Part shown: positions 49,851 through 60,388 of the stretch, in pieces
Layout of the letters: the number at the start of each line of letters is the position of its first letter
Position numbering within the stretch: the first letter of the stretch is position 1
Assembly: GCA_947568835.1 (NCBI GenBank)
Contig: OX387602.1
Span: 14,001,021 to 14,065,020 of the forward strand
DNA length: 64,000 nt
From: Protonemura montana
Lineage: Eukaryota; Arthropoda; Insecta; Plecoptera; Nemouridae
Reading direction: 5' to 3'
Made by a program: the position numbers and the translations under genes
The notes under the pieces: model-generated
Told to the model about the DNA's origin: nothing
Seen by the model: only the letters and a program-made list of their open reading frames with translations
Databases searched by the model: none

Positions 49851-52800
49851 TAGGTTATCAAGATAATATATACATTGAACATAGATAGTCTCTATTTCTT
49901 TGTGACGTGTAGATATGAATTATAATATGATAGTGCAAGAAAATCCAAGTTCAAAGCCATAAAAAAAATCTTATTAGTTGTGTTTTAGGTGGAATTTGAA
50001 ACGTCTGCCAAAGAAAAGTCTCACGATATTCTAATGTACAACATGTTTAAACATTGGCTTTTTAAAGTATGTTTTTTTTACAACCCGACATGTTTTGAGT
50101 TCTCATAGCGCGGCATAGCTTGAGTTGTGCGACCATAAACACCTTGTTTATTGACCGGCCGGTAATAATATTATGAGATCGCTGGTGGAACGAGATGGGA
50201 CGATACGGGTATCATGAGATCAAATGAAAGATATTAATCTTCCTCCCATTTCTTGCGATGCGGCGACAGAAAGGTCACACGTTTCAACCGTCTCAATGTC
50301 ACGAGAAAACACACTTCAGGGAAATATATTTTGGTAGCATTTTCAGATGGATAAATGTGTCATCATTCCTAATCCGAAGTGATTGACATTTGAGTAACCA
50401 GCAATAAATCTAGATGACGGTGGATTTTAGTCTTAAATGGTTTTGTTTTACGTTTTAAATCTAGGAAATGCAAGTCGCTGCTGAAACAATTAAAATGGAA
50501 ATGAAATTCAAACGAGAAGTTTAAAAATAAAACTTGGGTTGCGAGAAGAAGCGGCTGTCTGGATGGCTATTCAACCCCATCATCTCCCATATACAGGGTA
50601 AAACCAACGCTAAAAAAAAACCTACCAAAAACCTATAATTCCCACAAAACCGCTAAAAACTGTACGTCTGAATTTTAATAACTGATTCTTGAAGCAAGCA
50701 AAAATGCGATTTTTGAAAAAGTGTTTGTGAATAGTTCCAAACGCCACTCAACTGAAAATCCTGCTAAGAAAAAAAATCTTCAAAATGTCGCACATTTGTT
50801 TGACAGCAACTCCGTAGAGCGAATCTGTAATTTTCATCCAGCCCACATTTTCTTTTTGTAGTACATTGTAACGTCCAGCACTTTTACCACAGCTTTTACT
50901 ATGGTAACAAAATAACCACAATTCAGCTAATCGTTCGGCTAAAGAAATGTGTCAACCTAACACCAACGCTTGTTAACGAGGAGCCTGGCAAAAAAATAAA
51001 TCTCCATTCACACACGTACCGGAGAATCGCCCCAATGATACAGATTAACATTTCCCGGGGACGTGAGTCCAGACTCGAGTCCATCTGTGATCAAGTTAAG
51101 ACATAGTTCGAGGCGGTGCAAGAGCCGAAGTTTTAATAGTAAATAAGTTAGCTGAGAAAGATCGTGCTGCGGGCTCTTCTGTCTTATCAAGAAAGCTCGC
51201 AAGTCAAATTGGTGACGACTCCTGCTCGACTACTATTCCACAACTACGTGACCCCACTCGATAAGATACTCACCCCTTGAACAACTTCACCTCCCCTCCG
51301 TGGTTGATAATGGACTTGTTTCTTTCAGAGAAACTCATTCAAGTTCAATTATTTGTCTTGCGAGGGAATTATATGATGACAGCATAGACCGGCTGCTGAT
51401 GGGACAAACTTTTCAACACCAGCTAATCGAGCGTCAGGTTACTAAAGCTCCTTTAAAAAGAATCTAATTTATTAACTCTTGGGTAGTTGAGCTCGTTTGA
51501 ACAAGAGTGGTCTAAATTTGACGTGGTATAATTAAATGTAACTAAAACTCAAAAGTGGCCCTGTATTGACCAATCAATTTGCTTAGGGTTCTGAAAACCC
51601 TTTCAAAATAGCACAGAATTTTCTTGAAATATTTTGTAATTGACGGTAATTACCCACATCGGTCCTTCTGTACCGAATCAAGAACGGCAACGTCGACCTA
51701 GGAAGAAAGCACGGCACCTACATTGCTCATCGTTGACGATGGAGGTGCCATGTTATTCCTCAAGGTCATTTTTACAAGAATCATCAGCGATGCAGTGAAC
51801 GCTCTTGTTTGCATTTCCTTCTTGCTGCAATCGGAGTGGGTTGTTTGTTTTAACGGCGTGCGATGGACCTAGGCGTCTCTATGCACATCTAGTGCACATT
51901 TAGCATTTAAAATTTCAATAAGTACATAATTAGGAGGTCTGCACTCTGTTTTAGCGAACAGCTTTCCTAAGATTAGCCAGGGTCATTTAGTACAATTTTA
52001 TTTATTTTTGGAATAACGTGTCTCAAGAGATACGATAATTTGATTTAATTTACATTCGTATACAATCGTTCATAAATATTCGTACGTACACATTTGAAAC
52101 TCAGAGTTGAGAAACACTGCCAGACAATTTCCAAACACCATATCATCGACTTCCGACTTCCTGAATAAAAATATTTAACTCGCTATTCCGGTCAGATTTT
52201 TCATTTTAACGTAGTGAAACGAGTAAATATATTTGAATAACTTGAAAAAAAAAAATTTTTTTGGGAGTTGACTGACCGGTGTGTGCTTAGACCACGGAGG
52301 AAAAGTGATCATTTCCCAATTATGAAACTTAATTAAGGCTGTAACAAAGCAATGTTTGCTCACTTTTAATATCGTCGTGCAGAACACAGAATTAGCAATT
52401 GAATGAACGTCCCGGCTTGACATGTCGGTTATGAATCCAGCAAAGGATTAAATGCCATTCGCTAACAACAAGCAAGCGTATTTTAGCACATTACCCTTTT
52501 CAACATTTCCCCCTAGAAACGTTTTATGTCCGCAGCTCAAACGTGGTCGTTGCGTCGGAAAGATTAATCTGGAAACGTTCGAGGAATGTAATGAACCTGG
52601 AAAATTCCACCTCAGATTTTCTGTTTTTGTGTGTGAATATTAAATCATATTTTTGAAGTTTAAATGAGGAGGAAAATTTGATTGAAATCACGTTCTTTGC
52701 AGCAGACTTCAAACAGAAGAGGCAACTTATATTTCAGATCAATGGCAAATAATATTCACATGCTTGTGTCTCCATGCCTTGCATATAGCAATTAGATATG

Positions 52801-54950
52801 AAGCCCAGTGCAACAAATAAAGAACTATTCACTGGAGTTGGAAAAGTGCTAGTAGACATTTATTTATTGCCATATTTTTGTTTGTTTTTAAATAGTTTTT
52901 AAATTGACCTGCTTTTCAGAGTGCTAATGCGCAGATGTGCATTCTTCACTGAGAATATTAAAAACTGTAAATTCAAATGTTTAACCAAATTTGCGCGAAC
53001 GACGTAATTATATTCTGTGTACATATCGTTCAGGATATAAGAAGTTAATATTAAAACACACGAGTGCGCCGTTTAATCAAGTTGAGAATCAAATGAAAAA
53101 TTCATTTTCCGTGAAACAGGAACTCGATACAACTATGTCAGCAATAATGTCATGCACAGTTGAAATATATAAACGCGATTTTTTGCATAATAATTCTCAA
53201 AAATTTCATTTTTCCATGATTAATTGCTAAACCATGACAAGCCGTGCAGGTTTTCTTCTTATTCTTGTGTCAGCAGCAGCAGCAAAGATTGGTTTATCGA
53301 GCTGTCCACGAAATAGGTGCACGAGACCATGCGCTCATCCCCTTGGTTTATGTGTACCACCAACCACGCTGTTGAAGGGGTGGAAAATAGTTTCTCCAAG
53401 CTACAAAGCGGTAATCTCAAACCTAGCAACAGGACTTGTCAAGAAGTTGGGTAATTAATCACTGGAACACGCAATATGTGAATACGTAACTTAATTTACT
53501 GTACCGACACATTTTATTTGGTAAATTGCTTGAGGGGAGAATATTTAAGTAATTTGAAGTAGTGTACCTTTTGTTGTGAACATCACAGGTTCATCATGGC
53601 TTTTTTTTAGATAGTTTATGATTAATTCTAAATAATTGATGCTATCCCCATTCAAATTTTCATCGAATACAATTCTTGCTTGCACTTATTTTTATAAAAT
53701 CGTTGGGTTTATTGGGCTACTGGGAAAGCAAGGAAATGATTTTTTTCATCATTGCTCCATTTTAAATCCCGGGACTTAATTAAAAATGTAAGCCCCCAAT
53801 TTATTGATGTGATTCCTTTGGGTATTCATTCAGGTAATTTGATTTTGATTTCGTACCAAGGTAGTAGAATCGGCAGCCAAACTTCATCAAAACATACAAT
53901 TCGGACAGTTAACGAGTTTTCTGTGATTACCTACTGCGTTTAAAAATACTATCCCAGTTCACGAGAAACTTTTAAAGCATTGTTATAAAATTACCGGTCA
54001 ATGAGTATTGTTTTTTTTTCACATCCCTTTCAAAGTATTTAAAACTTCTTCACGCATGGTTTGTGCAATTTAAATGAAAAAAGAAAAACTACACATTCAA
54101 TCACTTTCCAAACTGTTTTTGATATTTTTAAACGTTTGAACTAACTTGATGTTTCACAATACGTTTTGATTTCGTAGTTCGATTGGGTTGGGTTCAGCAA
54201 GGACCAGAGACTGTTATGGTAGTGCTTATAACTTAGTTTTAATGGCTTTCCATTTACAAATTGTGAAAAACCTGTAAAGCAAAACCAAATGCATTCTTTC
54301 AAAACTATGATTTTCTTAAACATTAAAGTACTTACTCAATGCTCTGTACACATGTGTTAAGAAACTTCAGAGATTAATTTGAAACCCCACTAGATGAAAA
54401 CTAAACATTTGTGAGTTGCTGTTTAAAATTTTGCCAATGCGTCTGTGATTTTGAGATCACAGCAAGCGGCAACGAAAAAGTATTTTATGGTTTTCACATA
54501 AATTTCACTCAGTCGTAGATTTTTATCTAGCGTTTATCGTTTTCGTAAACCGTACTTACATTCGAATTAGTACACCGTTGCTATTAACGTTGGTTGGAAA
54601 AGTGGTTTTTGCATTTTCCTCTCGTCGAATGGAAATTTTAAAATTTATCTCAAAACAGAATAAACTCAGAATGTCCTAAATAGAAGAAAACTGCAATTTT
54701 CTTCAAAACCACATAGTAATCCCAGTTCAATATTTACTCACAAGCGGCTCAGCCTGAAATTGAATTCAATTTAAAAAAAAATCCCACAAAGTTATATTGA
54801 AATCTTGAAAGTTATAAGTAGAGGGTGACACATACAATCTGTCTTAATATAAAAATCTCATGGCAACCTTCACTGAGACTAATAAAGTTTTGTCTGAAAA
54901 ACGATCCAAAGTACAAGCCCGCTGTACTTCATTCAGCAAGAGAACATATG
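49851..54950. other. AT-rich spacer
   Basis: No supported gene apart from a weak small secreted-peptide frame at 53234-53458. No promoter, tRNA or long repeat recognised. Confidence 0.4.
53234..53458 (+). CDS. Small open frame with signal-peptide-like start and four cysteines (speculative)
   Basis: 74 codons. Residues 1-17 (MTSRAGFLLILVSAAAA) resemble a signal peptide. Cys24, Cys29, Cys33 and Cys40 follow, with spacing CX4CX3CX6C, and then a basic C-terminal half. A CAG run codes the alanines. No homolog, splice sites or promoter recognised; it may be chance. Confidence 0.22.
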   Translation: MTSRAGFLLILVSAAAAKIGLSSCPRNRCTRPCAHPLGLCVPPTTLLKGWKIVSPSYKAVISNLATGLVKKLGN

Positions 54951-55463
54951 TTTCCGGTAGGGGCGCCACCGGTAGTTTTGGAGTAACATGCGAGCCAACG
55001 GTCATGTTTAAAAACACTAAAAATCAGCTCAGCTTCATCATCATCATCATCATTCTTCATTCAGCTTCAGCGTCATTTTAGCTTATATTCTCCATTTTTA
55101 TTTTGCTCTAAAGCTTCTGTCGTGATAAGTTATTTTGTTTTTCAAGCTACTTTAAAAATGATTCCACTAATTTTATCAATTTGTAAATTATTTTGCAGAT
55201 ACAATAAGTATTTTGAAATCCAGCCACTAAGGCCCGGTATAACAATATTTTCCAACTCAGAGCTAACCTTTTTACTCACAGAAACAGCTGAATTTTACTT
55301 CATTAGATTGGTTGTTGTCATGGAAATTGATGTAACTACCTACTTTATCTAAGAGTTAAGAAAATTGTGATAATGGGCATAAAATAAAATTCATCCAAGA
55401 GTTGGTAGCAATGCTAGGAGGCAATACGTATGCTAGTATCTTCTCTAGAAGGCTTTACTGTGG
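54951..55463 (+). mobile_element. Dispersed element copy 3 (single-unit form, with insertion)
   Basis: TTTCCGGTAGGGGCGCCACCGG, ACATGCGAGCCAACGGTCAT, AACACTAAAAATC, TTATTTTGCTCTAAAGCTTC, ATTATTTTGCAGAT, TATTTTGAAATCCAGCCACT, then about 150 extra bases before GCAATGCTAGGAGGCAATAC and TATCTTCTCTAGAAGGCT. A (CAT)n run at 55030-55050 is also private to this copy. Confidence 0.75.
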
Positions 55464-55495
55464 TCACTTTTAAAATATATTTACAGTCATGCACG

Positions 55496-55568
55496 CCCTT
55501 TCTAGAAAGGGTGACATTACTTTGCGTCGACGCGAGGCATTTTAGACGCTCGCTATGCGTCGCGACGC
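55496..55568. repeat. Cluster of three perfect palindromes
   Basis: CCCTTTCTAGAAAGGG (55496-55511), GCGTCGACGC (55524-55533) and GCGTCGCGACGC (55557-55568). The first contains TTCTAGAA, a heat-shock-element half-site pair. Confidence 0.75.
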
Positions 55569-56274
55569 GTGTAAATTAAGTGTCTTATCTAGAAATTATC
55601 TGTCAAGGGAATCTACTTGAGCAACTAGGTACCATAGGTACTTAGATATATAAAGCACAGGGCAAGACAATATCTTCTTCTACCTAATAAGAACCCTTTC
55701 GCGCATGAGATTATCTGCTTTGATCGTTTCAAGCTGTGGAAGGTAAATCTCACCCTGAGCTAGCCTGTCACCGACACTGTTTACAAAACGTTCAAATAAG
55801 AACGAAAATACTCGTTCTGTTGGAGTAGGGAGCTTCAAGATTACTCTCGGAGAAGCCACTCAGAAAACGAGGACCTAACGTGTTCTCTAAATTGGAGTCA
55901 GCGATGTTGAAACCGTCCGAATTAAATCCTTATAGATCAAAATGAAAATTGTAGTTCTTGCTGACGATTCTTTGTTGACCTTGAAAAAAGCAGAATATTT
56001 TGGCTTAGCCATGACCTTGAAGGCAACACTTTAGATTTGGTAATCGAAAAAGTGCGGTTCAGAAATACAAATTTTGTAGCAATTTTGTTCATGCAATAAG
56101 GCTAGATTGATAATTCTATAAATAAACAAATCAAGAGATAGTCTCTGTCAAAAATCTAACTACCTCAAAGGATATGCTCGTCTATTCACTGTGGAAAACT
56201 GTAAAAAGATTGCTTGTGATCATAAGGCAGTTAATGTTGTGCAGTTAGATCATGTGACAGTTAAGAGGAATGAG

Positions 56275-56997
56275 ATGTGAAGTAAAAGAAAGGGCTTATT
56301 TTGCTTAAGTGAGACCAGTGACGGAGTACGGAGCATTGGTAAAGGATCCCCATAAGAAATCAGAAATCAAGGAATTGGAAAAGGTACAAAGACTGGCAGC
56401 AAGAAGAGTGACGGGAAGTATGAAAAATACGAGATTGTAAGATTTTTTTCGGTTTTGCTCTGTGTTGAAGAGGTTTGCGGCCCTAAAAAGGGGCTAACGT
56501 CTCGACGTGATGACGAGGCACGGCTCGTCATCTTCAGGAGAATGATGAAACCACCACGCAACCAAATACGAGATTGTTTGTAAAGGATAATGGGGAAAGT
56601 GTAAGAATGTGGGAACGACCTTCAATTATGATGAAAGAATTAAGGTGGGCATCGTTAGAAGAAATAAGAAAATTTTAAAAGAGTTTAGTGAAAAGATAGA
56701 AATGGATGAAAACAAGTTTGGGTGCCACAGAGAACATGGAGAAAATATTGTTATGAAAAATATGAAGAACGACGTTGACAACTACTCTTTTTTTAATAGA
56801 ACGGGTAAAGATTGGAAAAGAATGAAGAAAAGTGCAATGGAAGGGACTGAATAATGTTAACATTTTGAGAAGAAAGATGTTAGAATTAGTAATAGAAGAT
56901 GGTTTAGGTAATCATTTCAAGTAATTTTTCTGCCACCTGTATTTAACATGCAAATTGCAGTTTTTTCTTGGAAAATATGAATAAATAAATAAATATA
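56275..56997 (+). mobile_element. Non-LTR retrotransposon (LINE) relic, RT C-terminus and 3' end
   Basis: A frame reads VKERAYFA, a stop, then VRPVTEYGALVKDPHKK and LEKVQRLAARRVTGSM, the standard end of the reverse transcriptase in Jockey/CR1-type LINEs. After a 125-bp insertion the same frame goes on with RLFVKDNGESVRMWERPSI and ELRWASLEEIRKF, matching the usual LGWxSLxxRR end. The in-frame stop and insertion show it is dead. An ATAAATAAATAAATA tail near 56980 fits a LINE 3' end. Confidence 0.85.
56425..56577 (-). mobile_element. 125-bp insertion flanked by a 14-bp target-site duplication
   Basis: AAATACGAGATTGT occurs at 56425-56438 and again at 56564-56577, bracketing 56439-56563. The insert has a T run near its left end (a short A tail on the minus strand) and a hairpin GATGACGAG-GCACGG-CTCGTCATC. 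Size, TSD length and A-rich end fit a LINE-mobilised SINE-like element. Confidence 0.8.
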
Positions 56998-58644
56998 TGG
57001 AATCATATGTGTGGGATCATAAACAAGAGACAAATAAATGACAGATGTTTTCTAGTTTTGGTAAAATGTAAACGAACCTAGAAAAGCCGACAGGTCATAA
57101 TTTACTGATAGGTATTCAAAATATTTTATGATCAACCATTTTGTAGTTGCTTTCAACTAAAAAAAATCGGTCGAGGGAAAATCGTGTAGTCACTGCATTA
57201 CTTATAGCTGCCTTATTTACATTTCCTGATTAGATCTATAGACTCGCTTCCGTAGAATGCAAGTTCTGAGTGCAATTTTCCTAAGTAACGTTCAGCTTTA
57301 GTAATCCTAGAGCACGAGCTAATTTTATGTTAACGCAGTTAGGGCCAATGGCAATGTGTCCGAGCTACATCGTCCAATAAATTCTTCATGGAATAGCCTA
57401 CTGTCCTAAAGGGAACTAAAATTACAATATCTGTGTACAGCTCCATGGTCCTATATGGTATATTTGCAAGGATTAAGATTAAGTCTCTTGGATGCCGCAG
57501 GGCTTGCAAATTACTAACGCGACGGTCACTGGTCAGCTGCGTTATAACGTAGATTATAAATAGCCTGCCATTTATCAAGTTGTTTTATAAAGTAGAAAAA
57601 CGTTAAGCTAAATTGTCTGCTTCTGAGGAAATTAAGAAGACAAATCACGACACCTTTCAGTCAACTGTTTTTTTATTGAATTGGAGAGCTCAAGTTTCTT
57701 GAAACACGTTAGTTTCCAATGAAAATAATTTAGCTTTTCAATAATTATATTAAATTATAATAGAGTTACAGGTACATCAACAAATACCTGTATTTTAAAT
57801 TAGTACGTTTTAATGTTTGGTTCCAAATAATGTAATAGTAATTCGATTAGTAAATCAATTATTTGATATTGCATTCCCCTGCCATGAAGAGCCAGTGGCC
57901 AGGGATTCCAACGGCAACGAGTACCGGACAACAGTTACCCCAAACCATAAACTAATCAGTGGCCGAGGAATTTCCACCAGGCACCAGAATCGCTGCACCT
58001 GATAGCAGCAATTTAATCAACAAAAAATGTGAAAATGAATATTCGTATTCATGCTCGCAGAAAAATAAGAAACAGCAGACGAAATATTTTGTTGCCACAG
58101 TCATCGATCCAAATTGTAATTTTTTGAAAATATCTTTTACCCACACGCATGTAGTTTTTAAAACTCAATAATAACAAGCAATATAAAAAAGTTTGATTGA
58201 TGGTACGATTCATCAATCAAGAGTCTTTCTGTGTTGACGATCTTATCCCGCGCCGTCGAGGTATCAGCCATTGCGTCTTTGGACCTAATCTCCTAGCTGA
58301 CAGCTTCGGGGCAGGGTGAAATTCCTGGCTCACGAGTAAACACTTCCAGCCTAGACTTGTAGGGATGAAGGGAGGAATCAAATTTCCGGAACAAATAGTA
58401 CATCCCGTCTCTAGGGGATATTTAAATTAACCATTAAGCCGAGTACAATGTACATACATTTATATACATCACAATTGAGAATCGTTACGTCAGGTTTATA
58501 GGACACTAGCTCTGATCAAAATGGTGAGTTGCACCCTTGTAAACAGTGAAATATGGAAATGTTTTGTATGAGTTAAAATATGGGAAAGGCCCTGTCTGGA
58601 CTTTTGCAGGAATTGATGGTGATTTTTTGACGTCCGGATCAAGG
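56901..58644 (+). repeat. Tandem duplication, copy 1 (about 1,742 bp)
   Basis: Runs from GGTTTAGGTAATC to ...GTCCGGATCAAGG. The next base begins copy 2. It contains the LINE 3' tail, an AT-rich body, a 10-bp-stem hairpin (58193-58220) and a promoter with a Met-only exon at its right end. Confidence 0.95.
58461..58523 (+). promoter_or_regulatory. TATA/initiator promoter and Met-only first exon, copy 1
   Basis: TATATA at 58461, initiator GTCAG with A at 58492 (31 bp downstream), a 29-nt leader, and ATCAAAATG|GTGAGT, a start codon immediately followed by a consensus donor. This is the layout of a short first coding exon with a phase-0 intron after Met. The downstream exon is not identified. Confidence 0.55.
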
Positions 58645-60388
58645 TTTAGGTAATCATTTCAAGTAATTTTTCTGCCACCTGTATTTAACATGCAAATTGC
58701 AGTTTTTTCTTGGAAAATATGAATGAATAAATAAATAAATGTAATCATATGTGTGGGATCATAAACAAGAGACAAATAAATGACAGATGTTTTCTAGTTT
58801 TGGTAAAATGTAAACGAACCTAGAAAAGCCGACAGGTCATAATTTACTGATAGGTATTCAAAATATTTTATGATCAACCATTTTGTAGTTGCTTTCAACT
58901 AAAAAAAATCGGTCGAGGGAAAATCGTGTAATCACTGCATTACTTATAGCTGCCTTATTTACATTTCCTGATTAGATCTATAGACTCGCTTCCGTAGAAT
59001 GCAAGTTCTGAGTGCAATTTTCCTAAGTAACGTTCAGCTTTAGTAATCCTAGAGCACGAGCTAATTTTATGTTAACGCAGTTAGGGCCAATGGCAATGTG
59101 TCCGAGCTACATCGTCCAATAAATTCTTCATGGAATAGCCTACTGTCCTAAAGGGAACTAAAATTACAATATCTGTGTACAGCTCCATGGTCCTATATGG
59201 TATATTTGCAAGGATTAAGATTAAGTCTCTTGGATGCCGCAGGGCTTGCAAATTACTAACGCGACGGTCACTGGTCAGCTGCGTTATAACGTAGATTATA
59301 AATAGCCTGCCATTTATCAAGTTGTTTTATAAAGTAGAAAAACGTTAAGCTAAATTGTCTGCTTCTGAGGAAATTAAGAAGACAAATCACGACACCTTTC
59401 AGTCAACTGTTTTTTTATTGAATTGGAGAGCTCAAGTTTCTTGAAACACGTTAGTTTCCAATGAAAATAATTTAGCTTTTCAATAATTATATTAAATTAT
59501 AATAGAGTTACAGGTACATCAACAAATACCTGTATTTTAAATTAGTACGTTTTAATGTTTGGTTCCAAATAATGTAATAGTAATTCGATTAGTAAATCAA
59601 TTATTTGATATTGCATTCCCCTGCCATGAAGAGCCAGTGGCCAGGGATTCCAACGGCAACGAGTACCGGACAACAGTTACCCCAAACCATAAACTAATCA
59701 GTGGCCGAGGAATTTCCACCAGGCACCAGAATCGCTGCACCTGATAGCAGCAATTTAATCAACAAAAAATGTGAAAATGAATATTCGTATTCATGCTCGC
59801 AGAAAAATAAGAAACAGCAGACGAAATATTTTGTTGCCACAGTCATCGATCCAAATTGTAATTTTTTGAAAATATCTTTTACCCACACGCATGTAGTTTT
59901 TAAAACTCAATAATAACAAGCAATATAAAAAAGTTTGATTGATGGTACGATTCATCAATCAAGAGTCTTTCTGTGTTGACGATCTTATCCCGCGCCGTCG
60001 AGGTATCAGCCATTGCGTCTTTGGACCTAATCTCCTAGCTGACAGCTTCGGGGCAGGGTGAAATTCCTGGCTCACGAGTAAACACTTCCAGCCTAGACTT
60101 GTAGGGATGAAGGGAGGAATCAAATTTCCGGAACAAATAGTACATCCCGTCTCTAGGGGATATTTAAATTGACCATTAAGCCGAGTACAATGTACATATA
60201 CATTTATATACATCACAATTGAGAATCGTTACGTCAGGTTTATAGGACACTAGCTCTGATCAAAATGGTGAGTTGCACCCTTGTAAACAGTGAAATATGG
60301 AAATGTTTTGTATGAGTTAAAATATGGGAAAGGCCCTGTCTGGACTTTTGCAGGAATTAATGGTGATTTTTTGACGTCCGAATCAAGG
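58643..60388 (+). repeat. Tandem duplication, copy 2
   Basis: Nearly identical to copy 1. The visible differences are few: the AAAT tail, one G/A in GTAGTCACTG, T/C and G/A changes near the end, and an extra TA in the TACATA run. Junction homology is only GG. The duplication is recent. Confidence 0.95.
60205..60267 (+). promoter_or_regulatory. TATA/initiator promoter and Met-only first exon, copy 2
   Basis: Same arrangement as copy 1: TATATA at 60205, initiator A at 60236, ATG at 60265 followed by GTGAGT at 60268. As the copy nearer the likely gene body it is the better candidate for the active promoter. Confidence 0.55.

Noticed and set aside
57339-59888. Paired identical open frames in both halves of the duplication
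   Set aside because: They are copies of each other made by the tandem duplication and show no domain, splice or promoter support. Their repetition is not evidence of selection.
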